A stretch of DNA of 50,331 bases from a virus. The stretch lies in the IMG/VR virus record IMGVR_UViG_3300046009_015999, positions 1 to 50,331 of that record. The stretch is one strand, 5' to 3'. Made by a program: the position numbers and the translations under genes. This document shows positions 15,745 to 24,702 of this stretch, piece after piece (within the stretch, counting starts at the first letter, position 1; every line of letters starts with the position of its first letter). Under the pieces are notes generated by a model. It worked only from the letters and a program-made list of their open reading frames with translations. It had not been told where the DNA came from and searched no databases.

Positions 15745-16629
15745 TTATTTTTCTATATTTTTAACAGACAAGCCAAGCATTGCAGCTTTAGTTTTCCACT
15801 CTTCCTGTTCCCTTTTATTATCTGTTTTTAAAGAATTCACAGATATTCCTCCCAAGGATGAGACCATTGCATCTACTTCCAATTTGGTCAATCTAATCGC
15901 TCCACGATGCTCATGATAGTCCTCCCAAGCTTCAACAGCCCAAGGAACAATAGGTTTGATAAGTTCTAGCATAGCATTTGCAAACACTCTAATCTCCCAT
16001 TGGGCATGAGCATCGCAACGCAAGGCTAAAAAATGCAAAAGATTATGCAGATCCACTTTCCAATACCACTCTGTATACAAATTGACTGGTAGGAGCATTC
16101 TGGCTTGTTCTCTAGCCACACCATTTTGAATTGCTTTTTCGTATTCCTCATATGATTGATTGCAGATAAAATCTATTTTTTCAATGAAGTTAGAAGCATC
16201 AACTTCATTTATTGATTCGCCACTTCCTTGTTTATTTACTGATGATTGTTGCCTCACATTTTCAATTTCTGGCTTATAAAATTCATCCTTCATCATTGAA
16301 TATCTTCCACTGTATTCATTAATGTTAGCGGTTCTATGCCTTACCATTTGTCTGGCTATGAATATGGGCATTTTCACATTGAATTTTATTTCAATCATTT
16401 CGAATGGGGTTGTGTGCTTCTGACGAAGCAGGTAACGAATCAATCCTCTATCTTCATTAATGGTCTTAGTTCCATCTCCATAAGAAACTCTAGCAGCTTG
16501 AACTATTGCATAATCTGCGGTCTTCCTGTCATCTGGAACAAGTCTTGGCATAACATCAAGAATCGTCACATGACCCTTGTCCAAGCATTTAATTGTTTTT
16601 TCTGAAACATTTGTCAAAACATCATGCAT
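15745..16629 (-). CDS. thyX: FAD-dependent thymidylate synthase ThyX
   Basis: Makes dTMP from dUMP using FAD and methylene-THF. The ThyX signature RHR-x7-S is complete (RHRTANINEYS, residues 97-107). 294 aa is slightly above the usual ~220-250. A good promoter lies just upstream. It belongs with dCMP deaminase and dNMP kinase to the dTTP supply of the phage. Confidence 0.96.
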   Translation of the reverse strand: MHDVLTNVSEKTIKCLDKGHVTILDVMPRLVPDDRKTADYAIVQAARVSYGDGTKTINEDRGLIRYLLRQKHTTPFEMIEIKFNVKMPIFIARQMVRHRTANINEYSGRYSMMKDEFYKPEIENVRQQSSVNKQGSGESINEVDASNFIEKIDFICNQSYEEYEKAIQNGVAREQARMLLPVNLYTEWYWKVDLHNLLHFLALRCDAHAQWEIRVFANAMLELIKPIVPWAVEAWEDYHEHRGAIRLTKLEVDAMVSSLGGISVNSLKTDNKREQEEWKTKAAMLGLSVKNIEK

Positions 16630-16670
16630 GAGATAACTCCAAAATAGTTAAATCTTATTCTATGAGTTAT

Positions 16671-16699
16671 ATTATAGAAAAAATAAAGGGAAATGAGAA
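16671..16699 (-). promoter_or_regulatory. Sigma70-like promoter of thyX
   Basis: Minus strand -35 TTCTCA (16699-16694), 17-nt spacer, -10 TATAAT (16676-16671). The predicted start is about 35 nt upstream of the ThyX ATG. Confidence 0.6.
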
Positions 16700-16758
16700 T
16701 AGCAATTAGAACCAACCTATGTCTCCCATGACAACATCTGGCAGATTAGGAAACATTT

Positions 16759-16959
16759 TTAAAATTTTACTTTTTTTCTTTTTTTTTTCTCAAGATCATC
16801 AACAGTTATCAAACTTGGTGATTTTCTAGTCACTGTTCCAATGCCAATAGGTCTTGCATAAACAGCCACATCACCAGTCGATGTCATTCCGCCACCCGCA
16901 GCTGGTGCTGCTGCTGTTGCGACTTCATTTTGTTTCAACCATTCTTTGAACGATATCAT
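16759..16959 (-). CDS. Leader-bearing small protein, 66 aa
   Basis: Start at 16959 (MISFKEWLKQNEVATAAAP) behind GGGAGG; the start overlaps the upstream stop as ATGA. The N-terminus matches the capsid-targeting-like pattern (F-K-x-W-L...E), followed by Ala/Gly-rich linker and a very basic tail (EKKKRKKVKF). A packaged, DNA-binding internal protein is plausible. Confidence 0.6.
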   Translation of the reverse strand: MISFKEWLKQNEVATAAAPAAGGGMTSTGDVAVYARPIGIGTVTRKSPSLITVDDLEKKKRKKVKF

Positions 16960-17432
16960 GTTATCCCTCCCATACCTGCATCTGGAGGCATACCACCTGC
17001 ATCTGCTGGTGGTGGTGCAGGAACCCATGCGGTTGTCAAAAATTTTACAAGTTCGTCACGACTTAAATAATATTTATTTTTATCTGGTGTAGCCCTATTA
17101 AGGCTTCCATTTTTAAGAAAACTTCTCGTTCTCTTGTCTGGCTTTAAACGAATATATGCTCCATTTTTAGAAATTGATTCTGGATCGATTTCCCAAGAAG
17201 ATGCTTTGTATGACATTTCATAATTTGGCTTGCCCATCATAAAATGAGTTGCAACCCAAGGCTCTGAAGTCAAAAGTGAAGATAAATCTTTCCATTTAAT
17301 TCCAAACTCATCTTCGAGTGTATCAATATAATCATTTCCAACTGGCGTAGATTCACTGCCTTCATCTTCTGATTTTTTCTCAGGAGAAGGGTCCATTTCT
17401 TCAATATATTTTTTGAATCCTGCGAAGCTCAT
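16956..17432 (-). CDS. Leader-bearing protein, 158 aa
   Basis: Starts MSFAGFKKYIEEMD, another N-terminus of the F-K-x-x-I-E-E type. Then an acidic stretch (KKSEDEGSES), a folded central domain (FGIKWKDLSSLLTSEPWV) and a Pro/Gly/Ala-rich tail. Not recognised. Coupled to the 16959 gene by ATGA overlap; a TATATATA octamer (17438-17445) lies 5 nt upstream of its ATG. Confidence 0.6.
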   Translation of the reverse strand: MSFAGFKKYIEEMDPSPEKKSEDEGSESTPVGNDYIDTLEDEFGIKWKDLSSLLTSEPWVATHFMMGKPNYEMSYKASSWEIDPESISKNGAYIRLKPDKRTRSFLKNGSLNRATPDKNKYYLSRDELVKFLTTAWVPAPPPADAGGMPPDAGMGGIT

Positions 17433-17436
17433 ATTT

Positions 17437-17445
17437 CTATATATA
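17437..17445 (-). promoter_or_regulatory. CTATATATA octamer, candidate late promoter
   Basis: TATATATA at 17438-17445 on the minus strand lies immediately upstream of the 17432 start. If it is a -10 element, the transcript would be nearly leaderless. Confidence 0.35.
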
Positions 17446-17521
17446 ATATTACCCGCTAACTTATGAAAAACAATTAATTAAAATAAACTATTGTACTGTT
17501 CCATAATAATTTTGTTTTAGG

Positions 17522-17893
17522 ATGGCGTGGATATATAAATATATGATGAACGATATAGAAAATTTTAAAAACACCATGGCAACTTGGGATACATATCTTC
17601 TTAAGGAAGATAAGATTCAAAATTTTTTTGATGAAAATGAATTAATTTTCTTTTTTCAAAAAGGTGACAATATCTATGGAGCAAACGAAGATGGCAGATT
17701 GACATTTGCCACAATGAATGACAAAAAAGAAGATAAAAGAGTTCGAGACGAAATTAGAGTCCTTGCAATAAATATCGTTAAAAGTATCAATGACGAAAAA
17801 TCAGAATCAATGTTCAATATGAAAGAAATGAAAAAAATTAAAATTTTAGACAGAGATGAAGCAGAAAAAATTCTGCACAAAAAAATTAAATGA
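17522..17893 (+). CDS. Hypothetical protein, 123 aa
   Basis: Not recognised. Aromatic- and Lys-rich with a helical C-terminal half. Start uncertain: 17522 (MAWIYKYMMND) has only a weak, too-close AGG; MMND at 17543 follows an exact TATAAATA (17534-17541) and could be leaderless. Ends ATGA-overlapping with the nuclease gene, so the two are coupled. Confidence 0.55.
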   Translation: MAWIYKYMMNDIENFKNTMATWDTYLLKEDKIQNFFDENELIFFFQKGDNIYGANEDGRLTFATMNDKKEDKRVRDEIRVLAINIVKSINDEKSESMFNMKEMKKIKILDRDEAEKILHKKIK

Positions 17894-18561
17894 CATTGCC
17901 ATTTCAAAAAAATAATCATGTTCGCAAATATCAATGTTTCGTATGTGGCAGAGCCTATTACGAATATGACGAGTATAGCAAACACATAAAGGATACTCAC
18001 GAACTTGGTCGTGATTATGTTGTATGCCCACTACAAAGATGTGGTTGTCCAGTCAGAGATCTAAGGCTACATTTTAAATCAAAGCATCCGCATGAAAAAG
18101 ATATTCCAAAGATAGGACAAATGCGAGCAACAATCTGGAAAGATATTGATAAAAAAAGTGGAAAATTAAAGCAGCAAAAGCCAAAATTTCGTGAAGGTTA
18201 TTTCATGTCAGGAAAAAATAGAAAAGAAATGCATTATCGAAGTGGCTACGAAGTAGAAGTATATGAACAATTAGAATATTTGCCAGAAGTTATAAAATAC
18301 GATGTTGAACCATTCAAAGTTGATTATATTTTTGAAGGAGAAAAGCACGAATACAATCCGGATCTTAGTATTTACTTTATGGATGGACATGTAGAAATAT
18401 GGGAAATAAAGCCAGCCAATCAAACGCAATTGCCAAAAAATCACGCTAAGTGGGCTGCATGTCAACATCACTGCCAAGCAAGAGGTTGGCAGTTTGTAGT
18501 TATGACGGAAGTTGGTATAGGAAAACTTAAAAGAAGAGTTGATGAGATAACAAAGTCTTAA
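17890..18561 (+). CDS. PD-(D/E)XK nuclease, T4 gp4/TnsA-like, with N-terminal zinc finger
   Basis: Residues ~14-65 hold a C2H2-like finger (YQCFVCGRAYYEYDEYSKH, followed by CPLQRCGCPVRDLRLHFK). The C-terminal domain has HYRSGYEVEVYEQLEYLP, then KHEYNPDLSIYFMDG and VEIWEIKPAN, the E...PD...ExK layout of TnsA-like nucleases and of the T4 head-completion nuclease gp4 (YRSSWE...DF...EVKP). Likely trims or protects DNA during packaging, though other nuclease roles are possible. The zinc finger is an extra not in T4 gp4. Confidence 0.75.
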   Translation: MTLPFQKNNHVRKYQCFVCGRAYYEYDEYSKHIKDTHELGRDYVVCPLQRCGCPVRDLRLHFKSKHPHEKDIPKIGQMRATIWKDIDKKSGKLKQQKPKFREGYFMSGKNRKEMHYRSGYEVEVYEQLEYLPEVIKYDVEPFKVDYIFEGEKHEYNPDLSIYFMDGHVEIWEIKPANQTQLPKNHAKWAACQHHCQARGWQFVVMTEVGIGKLKRRVDEITKS

Positions 18562-18564
18562 AAT

Positions 18565-18933
18565 CTAATCTCCTTTTTCCAATCTAATCGAATCACTATC
18601 CTCATGATGCGTAGAAAATTCTATAATTTTAGCTCCATTTTCTCCAGCTATCATTTGATGTCTTAATCCAGTAGGAATATGAAAAGACATTCCTGCTTTT
18701 AAAATAATTGATTTTAATTCTTCTCCACCCCATCCATATAACATCTCTATATCATTTTCTAAAATAAATAAAACCTCATCCTTTATAGCATGATAATGGA
18801 TAGAACATTTCTTTTTTGGATTAAAAAAAAGAATCTTACCACAATATTTTTCGTTATTACATATCCATTGTTCATGTCCCCAACCCTTTGGAACAATAAT
18901 ATTTGGATGTAATGTATAATTAGTTACTGACAT
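18565..18933 (-). CDS. Cupin-domain protein (sugar isomerase-like)
   Basis: Start at 18933 (MSVTNYTLHP) behind GAGAGG, overlapping the end of the dNMP kinase gene. Cupin motifs are clear: SIHYHAIKDEVLFIL and FHIPTGLRHQMIA, with the metal-binding His-x-His-x-E type pattern. Close to mannose-6-phosphate isomerase type II/cupin enzymes of nucleotide-sugar pathways. 122 aa, a single small domain; the substrate cannot be read. Confidence 0.8.
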   Translation of the reverse strand: MSVTNYTLHPNIIVPKGWGHEQWICNNEKYCGKILFFNPKKKCSIHYHAIKDEVLFILENDIEMLYGWGGEELKSIILKAGMSFHIPTGLRHQMIAGENGAKIIEFSTHHEDSDSIRLEKGD

Positions 18934-19552
18934 TGTACGCCCTCTCAATAAAAGGAATTAATTGGTCTCTAATTTTGTAATGAAGATCGACTATTTCTTT
19001 GTCATTTATAAGAAAATAATCATAAAGTTCGCTTCCCTCTGGTGCATTTGGATCATTATGCATGATTTCGCCTTCTTTTTGAGTTTTTAAACACCATTCA
19101 ATGATTGGTTTTATTTGAGATTCTGAAGGATTGGTATCATTATTGAAATAATTAGGACGATACATGATAACATTGATACCTTCTCGACCACGAATGTTTT
19201 TTGCCTCATTGATATATCGACAATCAGAAACAATAAGTTGCTTGCCATTATCTCTTAAGGCTATATCAATCCATATATCGCTTACAATTTGACGAAATCC
19301 ATCACCAACGAATTGTAACGCCTTGCGGATATTCATTTTCATTCCGGGAGGTGCATCATCAATTCTTTTCCATTTTTCTAGAAAATCTCTATCGACATTG
19401 AACGCCCTGCAAAATGTGTCTTTTACAGCGTTTGCAAATGCTCCTCTTTCCCATGTTCCTGTAGTTTGAACACGGTTAAGTTCGATAGCCAAATAATCGG
19501 CTGCAGTATCTTTTCCCATAGCTAATTGCGATGCAAAACCAATAATTTTCAT
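18920..19552 (-). CDS. Deoxynucleoside monophosphate kinase (T4 gp1-like)
   Basis: P-loop at the N-terminus: IIGFASQLAMGKDTAADYL. The later blocks SDIWIDIALRDNGKQLIVSDCR and INEAKNIRGREG match phage dNMP kinases that convert dTMP, dGMP and modified dCMP to diphosphates. 210 aa fits. Strong promoter upstream (19577-19605). Confidence 0.85.
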   Translation of the reverse strand: MKIIGFASQLAMGKDTAADYLAIELNRVQTTGTWERGAFANAVKDTFCRAFNVDRDFLEKWKRIDDAPPGMKMNIRKALQFVGDGFRQIVSDIWIDIALRDNGKQLIVSDCRYINEAKNIRGREGINVIMYRPNYFNNDTNPSESQIKPIIEWCLKTQKEGEIMHNDPNAPEGSELYDYFLINDKEIVDLHYKIRDQLIPFIERAYNVSN

Positions 19553-19576
19553 AATGAAATCCTCGTTGTTTTAGTA

Positions 19577-19605
19577 ATCATAAATCATTTATAAATTTTT
19601 ATCAA
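19577..19605 (-). promoter_or_regulatory. Sigma70-like promoter of the dNMP kinase
   Basis: Minus strand -35 TTGATA (19605-19600), exactly 17-nt spacer, -10 TATGAT (19582-19577); each element is 5/6 to consensus. The start would lie ~20 nt upstream of ATG 19552. Confidence 0.75.
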
Positions 19606-19650
19606 CAGCCAAGTCTGTTTTTTATAACCAATTGTCACTTATAATTTCTT

Positions 19651-19923
19651 ATGATACCTATGAAAAAAATAGAACCAATATGTAAAAATTGTTTGCTTTA
19701 CAATCATGAAAAAAAAGAATGTAAAGTTGCAGTTCTAATTGATGGCACTGAACATCATCTGCCAGTAGATAAAAATGATAGATGTCATATGGATGAACTT
19801 GGGATTGAAGTTCAGCAAGTCAGATGGTGGACAGAAGATAAGGAGGGCAATCCAACAAAAGAAAACGGCATTGTTAAGATTGAATATCCACAGAATTTCT
19901 TCGGAAAACAAGAGAATCAATAA
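19651..19923 (+). CDS. Small Cys-rich protein, 90 aa
   Basis: Cys spacing suggests zinc or Fe-S binding: ICKNCLLYNHEKKECKVAV, then NDRCHMDEL. The second half (VQQVRWWTEDKEGNPTKENG) is conserved-looking but unrecognised. Start may be MKKIEPIC at 19660; neither has a clear RBS. 3 nt upstream of the next gene. Confidence 0.6.
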   Translation: MIPMKKIEPICKNCLLYNHEKKECKVAVLIDGTEHHLPVDKNDRCHMDELGIEVQQVRWWTEDKEGNPTKENGIVKIEYPQNFFGKQENQ

Positions 19924-19926
19924 GTA

Positions 19927-20697
19927 ATGGCTTGTGAAGGTCCTTTTAAAAATGGTATTGCAGGAGATCCAGTCTGTGGTTGCTCATGCTCAGATTCTAA
20001 ATGTTGTCCACCACCATGCTGCACTAGTGTTAGTCTTTTTTTTGAAATAGGACCAGCTTATGACGAAGTAGATTATCCCGAAGGATGTAAATGCGAAGAT
20101 CCAACTCCGCCAGAAGAACCGGCACCATTACTAAGAGAATTATTTGAAAAAGAAAATTGGGAAACTATAAACATTGGATCTCATCTCATACCTTTTCCAA
20201 AATTTAAAAAAAAATCAAATAAAAATTCAGATAATTATGTTTTTGCTCTTGGGGGAAGCTGTTCAGTGCCATGCGAAGTGGTAGAAATTCAATTAACTGT
20301 TGATAGCTGTTGCATAGAAATAGTAGATGGAACAGAAGGGCAAACAAACTTTGATCCAGATGTGTCGTTAAGAATGGTTGGTGATGGCTTTGTATTTGCC
20401 ACAAAAATCGATGGTGATTGCGAATTCGATCTAGTAATAAATGGCACAACAATAACAGAAGAAGAAGATAGCGTATTTGTTGCCGATGGAGATCCAATTG
20501 TTGTTTCACTTGAGCCAACAGGAATAAATGCAGATTGTTGCACACCCTGCTGGATTGACACTCAATGCACACCAAAGAGCCTTCTTGCTGCAAAGGTATT
20601 CTTTAGAGCTAGATCTGTGAAAAAAGGTGCAAAGGGCTATTTAAACATAGCAAAGCTAATGGAAAGAGTAAACAGGTTAAAGCGCAGAAAGTCTTAA
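19927..20697 (+). CDS. Cys-rich hypothetical protein, possibly virion
   Basis: 256 aa with three Cys clusters: CGCSCSDSKCCPPPCC near residues 17-32, CSVPC with DSCCIEI in the middle, and CCTPCWIDTQC near 208-218. Between them are beta-strand rich stretches (DVSLRMVGDGFVFATKIDG) and a basic C-terminus (VNRLKRRKS). No family recognised. The style matches phage structural proteins with disulfides. Overlaps the convergent helicase gene by 21 nt. Confidence 0.6.
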   Translation: MACEGPFKNGIAGDPVCGCSCSDSKCCPPPCCTSVSLFFEIGPAYDEVDYPEGCKCEDPTPPEEPAPLLRELFEKENWETINIGSHLIPFPKFKKKSNKNSDNYVFALGGSCSVPCEVVEIQLTVDSCCIEIVDGTEGQTNFDPDVSLRMVGDGFVFATKIDGDCEFDLVINGTTITEEEDSVFVADGDPIVVSLEPTGINADCCTPCWIDTQCTPKSLLAAKVFFRARSVKKGAKGYLNIAKLMERVNRLKRRKS

Positions 20698-22701
20698 TGC
20701 AACGCTTTTTATTTCTTTGACCAAATCTTCTTTAAGATTCAATATTTTTTTCAATTTGGCATCATCCAATTCGGCAACAGAATCAACATCTTTATATCCC
20801 AAATCATATAACTTTGTCGCTCTAACTTTCCCTACATTTGGCAACTGACACAAATTTATAAGATGTGCTGGCACTCCATGTCTAATGCGACTTCCCAAAT
20901 CCCTTAAAAATGACTCTTGACCCCATTTCCCACTCATAGAATCAAGTGCAATCAATATCTGCTGTATTCTTTCAAATTCGCTTTGCAAACTTCTTTGATA
21001 TCCAGCCAAAGCCGTTACATACGATCCATTCAACAAATTGAAATAACAAAAGGCAGATTTCTTGATTCCTTCTGTTAAAAATTTATATTCTGAATAAAAA
21101 TCTTTTTGTAGTCTTTTGTCGAACAAGCTCATTTCTTGTTTTTCTGCAGTGTTGACTATATTTGCTCTATTGGTATCAATTTTTGCCAAAGCCAAAGCAA
21201 CATGTAAATCAGAGTTTTGTTTTTTTTCCTTAAATAGAAAATAAAAATTTCTACTGTAATCAGCAATGTCAAACGGAGAGTAATAAAAAATGCTTGCTAT
21301 TTTTCCAACACTAGAAACTTCCAAATTACCATCATCGTTATGAACAATTTTTCTATCGATCATTTCGACAAGCAATTCGCTGATATAAGTCTGATTAAGA
21401 TTCCTTGCTTGAAAACTAGCCAATGATCTTTCATACCACTTCTTAATATCTGCAACATTTTCAATTGATCTATGATGAATTTCACTCACCAAATGAAATG
21501 CGAGATTTCTTGGCTTCTCTAAAAGTTTAGAAGTAATATTCTGTGGAGTATTCAATCTGTCACGATGTCTTTTTGCATTAGAGTTTGGCAATAAGATATA
21601 AGCATCGCCACGAGGATCAATTCCTAATCGTCCTGATCTACCGACCATTTGAGTCACATTATAAGTTTCTACTTCATCCTTGCCACGATGAACTCCAAGT
21701 ATAATCACACGCCTAGCAGGTGTATTCACTCCCCAAGCCAAAGTTGGAGTTGCAACAATAATTCTCAAGCCATCTTTTTTCTTAAATCTTCTTTCTAAAT
21801 CAATTCTTTTATCTTTATCCAAATCTGCATTATGAAACTCTGAATCAATTGAATTAGCTTTCAATGTACGAGTTATCAAATCGCCAGTTCTTTTTGTGTG
21901 TGCAAAAACCAAAAATTTATCATCGGGATAATCGTTTATAATATCCAAAGCTTTGTCAATCTTTGCCTTTTCTTCAATATCATAAGAATAACAATGCTCA
22001 TCATCGTAGTTTTCATAGTGAATTCCTAAAGGCACTGGTCTATACTCAGAATTCAAAATATAAGTTTTCTTTTTATTGAGTTCACATAACCATTCTGCGA
22101 TTTGACTCACATTTGGCATAGTTGCAGACAAAAGAACAATCCGACAATTTGGATTAATTTGAGTGAATTTCATCAATCCAACCTCAAGATGTTCGCCTCT
22201 TCCGGGAACTGTCAAAAGGTGAGATTCATCAATTACTAAAGTTCCTATTTCTTTCAGATAAGCACTTTTTTCAGAATTGATATTTCTTGCCCTATGGTTG
22301 AGCATTTCTGAAGTCATAATGATTAGATTTGATTTTGACAATTCTTGTTGTCTTTTTTCGGTAATTCTATAATCGCCTGTGCATATTGAAATATTCAAAT
22401 CATGAAAATGATATGACAAGTCTGTCCATTGGTCTATTTTTTCTTGAGCCAAGGCTTTTAATGGTGCAAGAAACATTCCTTTGCCACCACGCTTACGAAT
22501 TTCTTGAGCCAAAAACATTTCAGCAATAACAGTTTTTCCGGCACTAGTTCTTGCGGAAACCAAAAAATTAGCATCATTTTCAAAAACTTCAAAAATTCTA
22601 CTTTGAACTGGATTGAAATTTTCATATTCCCATTTTGCGTATGGATATTTCGAACAAGGAACCAGATCGGTCTGATCTATTATTTGAATCAATTCGCTCA
22701 T
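20677..22701 (-). CDS. Ski2-like superfamily 2 helicase (Hel308/Brr2-like)
   Basis: Start at 22701 (MSELIQIIDQTDL). Helicase motifs in order: FNPVQ, Walker A SARTSAGKT (49-57), FLAPLKALAQEK, DESH, LLSATMP, VFAHTKRTGDL, and QMVGRSGRLG. The C-terminal end carries a helix-hairpin-helix domain (LCQLPNVGKVRATKLYDLGY). About 674 aa, matching the size of archaeal Hel308. A DNA repair/restart helicase is likely. Distinct from UvsW at 42385. Confidence 0.9.
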   Translation of the reverse strand: MSELIQIIDQTDLVPCSKYPYAKWEYENFNPVQSRIFEVFENDANFLVSARTSAGKTVIAEMFLAQEIRKRGGKGMFLAPLKALAQEKIDQWTDLSYHFHDLNISICTGDYRITEKRQQELSKSNLIIMTSEMLNHRARNINSEKSAYLKEIGTLVIDESHLLTVPGRGEHLEVGLMKFTQINPNCRIVLLSATMPNVSQIAEWLCELNKKKTYILNSEYRPVPLGIHYENYDDEHCYSYDIEEKAKIDKALDIINDYPDDKFLVFAHTKRTGDLITRTLKANSIDSEFHNADLDKDKRIDLERRFKKKDGLRIIVATPTLAWGVNTPARRVIILGVHRGKDEVETYNVTQMVGRSGRLGIDPRGDAYILLPNSNAKRHRDRLNTPQNITSKLLEKPRNLAFHLVSEIHHRSIENVADIKKWYERSLASFQARNLNQTYISELLVEMIDRKIVHNDDGNLEVSSVGKIASIFYYSPFDIADYSRNFYFLFKEKKQNSDLHVALALAKIDTNRANIVNTAEKQEMSLFDKRLQKDFYSEYKFLTEGIKKSAFCYFNLLNGSYVTALAGYQRSLQSEFERIQQILIALDSMSGKWGQESFLRDLGSRIRHGVPAHLINLCQLPNVGKVRATKLYDLGYKDVDSVAELDDAKLKKILNLKEDLVKEIKSVALRLSAL

Positions 22702-22768
22702 AACATTATTTCTCTTAAGGTTGAATTGCACATGATAGCAAAAGCAGCTTTGTTGGGAAAGATAACAT

Positions 22769-23227
22769 TTAAAAATTGATTTTATTTTCTTTTCTAATTT
22801 GCCAAATTTGCGAAATGGTCTTTCCCAAAGATCCCATTTCCTCTTGGCTAAAACTATTGCTCTTTACTTTATTGCATGCGAGACAGCAAAGAACGATATT
22901 ATCAAGCGTGTAATCCTTATCGCTATCGATGCGATCTACGCCCAATGATTCAACTAACAATCCAATTTGTGAATATATTGATAAATTTAAAAGTTCTGCT
23001 TCTGTGACACCACAATAAAAACATTTTCTCACATGTGATTTTATCCATGTGAGAAATTCTTCTTGAGTGATAGCGACTTGAGGAGTTTTTTTTCTTTTTC
23101 TTTTGACAGAACAATTTGCTTGAATATTTTTATATTTCTGACAATCTTTGCATGTACGCATTTTTCCAGAACTATATCTCAATGTCAAATCATCGGTTTT
23201 ACAAATAGGACAAGTCCAAATAATCAT
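22769..23227 (-). CDS. HNH endonuclease
   Basis: 152 aa. CFYCGVTEAELL, then LGVDRIDSDKDYTLDNIVLCCLACNKVKSN is a textbook HNH fold with two zinc-binding pairs. An extra N-terminal zinc-binding module (TCPICKTDDLTL...CKDCQKY) precedes it. Located next to the Ski2-like helicase, a likely homing target or former intron neighbour. Confidence 0.85.
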   Translation of the reverse strand: MIIWTCPICKTDDLTLRYSSGKMRTCKDCQKYKNIQANCSVKRKRKKTPQVAITQEEFLTWIKSHVRKCFYCGVTEAELLNLSIYSQIGLLVESLGVDRIDSDKDYTLDNIVLCCLACNKVKSNSFSQEEMGSLGKTISQIWQIRKENKINF

Positions 23228-23279
23228 TTATCTCCATCGTCTGGATATGATTATTTAGACTTGTCTGCTATTAAATTTA

Positions 23280-23534
23280 TTAGCGGTGAATATCAAATCT
23301 CTTTTGATATTCACGATTTACAGCTTCGTGCATAGTGTCAACCATGCCATAAAAATCAAAGCATCCAGATGCTCCGCCAAGCCATCTGTCAAGATCTTTG
23401 TTATTTCCAACAAAATTCAAGACTTCTGGAATGTCGCCTTGATACCTAAAATGAAGTCTACTATGAAGCACTTTTAGATTCTCATCAGAAAGCCTATAAA
23501 AGTATTCTTTTAAAAAATGATCGATATTTTTCAT
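23280..23534 (-). CDS. Hypothetical protein, 84 aa
   Basis: Not recognised. Helical, aromatic-rich (DENLKVLHSRLHFRYQGDI...), ending in basic residues. Divergent from the 23549 gene by 14 nt. AGGTATAG-type upstream sequence gives only a weak RBS. Confidence 0.55.
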   Translation of the reverse strand: MKNIDHFLKEYFYRLSDENLKVLHSRLHFRYQGDIPEVLNFVGNNKDLDRWLGGASGCFDFYGMVDTMHEAVNREYQKRFDIHR

Positions 23535-23548
23535 ACTATACCTCAGAT

Positions 23549-23887
23549 ATGGAAAAGATTTTTAACCAAAAAAAGTTTGAAGAACTACTAGTCTCCAAAT
23601 GGGCTGAGTTCTTAGATGCTCCAAAATTATTGAAAACAATCAATGATTTAGTCCAAGAACATAAAAATAATTTCGACATTGTTCCCAATACATCATATAA
23701 ACAAAAAGGAACACAAATAATGATATCCAGATTCCAACTTACAAATAATGGATTCATTATATGGGTAGACTTTTTGGTTCCACTCGCAGAAAACAAGGTT
23801 GCCGTAGGAACTACCGAGTTGTTCCTACTATCTACAGGAATTCTAAGTCATTCCAAAACTTTAGGCAACATATACGATTGTATTTAA
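23549..23887 (+). CDS. Hypothetical protein, 112 aa
   Basis: Not recognised. Helical N-terminus (MEKIFNQKKFEELLVSKWAE), then beta-rich middle (IMISRFQLTNNGFIIWVDF). Its end overlaps the start of nothing but the next convergent gene by 4 nt. Confidence 0.55.
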   Translation: MEKIFNQKKFEELLVSKWAEFLDAPKLLKTINDLVQEHKNNFDIVPNTSYKQKGTQIMISRFQLTNNGFIIWVDFLVPLAENKVAVGTTELFLLSTGILSHSKTLGNIYDCI

Positions 23888-24183
23888 ACTACATCTAGCC
23901 TTCTTACATGGTCTCCATCTTGATTGATGAAGCTGTCTTCTAGTATTAAGGCGTTTTTATCATCCGCAAAACGAAGCCCTAAATTGAATGCATCAATACA
24001 TGCTGTTCGATCATTTTGTGATGCCATAACCCAACAATAGTCATTTTTCTTTATAAATTTTCCTCTTTGATTTTCTTGTGTTATTCCTATTTCTAATGTA
24101 ACATTGTCCGGCAAAAGTAATTCAATTTTCCCATGCCTCATAAGATGCTCTACAATCATAGATTGTATTTTATTTTGACTCAT
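23884..24183 (-). CDS. Hypothetical protein, 99 aa
   Basis: Not recognised. Mixed alpha/beta (IQSMIVEHLMRHGKIELLL; DYCWVMASQNDRTACIDAF; LRFADDKNALILED). RBS GAGGTGT lies 6 nt upstream. Follows the 156-aa gene in the same strand. Confidence 0.6.
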   Translation of the reverse strand: MSQNKIQSMIVEHLMRHGKIELLLPDNVTLEIGITQENQRGKFIKKNDYCWVMASQNDRTACIDAFNLGLRFADDKNALILEDSFINQDGDHVRRLDVV

Positions 24184-24203
24184 GATTACACCTCGTAAAA
24201 TTT

Positions 24204-24674
24204 TTAAATGAAAAAAACTTTGCTAGGAGGAATATAAAAGTATTTGAACCCATCATAGAAACGATGTGTATAGTCACCATCTTTACGAATTGGAGATTCA
24301 ATCACCCTCTCCTCCTTGTTCAAACAAACTGTCCAACAGTATATCTTTTTTTGTTGCTTATAGGTCTCTATGAGAAACAATTCATCATTTCCTAAAAACA
24401 ACTTTGCAATCTTACAATTAACAGAAATCGGCAAAAAGGTGCTATAGTCACCATAAAGTTGTAAAACATCCATATAATAATGTTCGTAATCACATCTTTG
24501 GTAATGAGCTACTACAGAATATCCATCAACGACATATTTTCTACTTTTAAAAATAAGTAGATCTTCTTCGTAAGCTTCTGAATTTTTAATGGGATAATTG
24601 TATGGAATCAAAATCTTTGAGAGATTTTTTAATTCTTGAATCGAACTTTTTATCTTTGTGATGTTGTCCGACAT
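24204..24674 (-). CDS. Hypothetical protein, 156 aa
   Basis: Not recognised. A helical first third (SIQELKNLSKILIPY) then many aromatic residues and repeated HYMDVLQLYGDYS-type beta strands. In a minus run with the amidoligase gene upstream by 28 nt; RBS GAAGGTG in that gap. Confidence 0.55.
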   Translation of the reverse strand: MSDNITKIKSSIQELKNLSKILIPYNYPIKNSEAYEEDLLIFKSRKYVVDGYSVVAHYQRCDYEHYYMDVLQLYGDYSTFLPISVNCKIAKLFLGNDELFLIETYKQQKKIYCWTVCLNKEERVIESPIRKDGDYTHRFYDGFKYFYIPPSKVFFI

Positions 24675-24702
24675 ATATTCACCTTCTATGAAGGTATATA
24701 TC

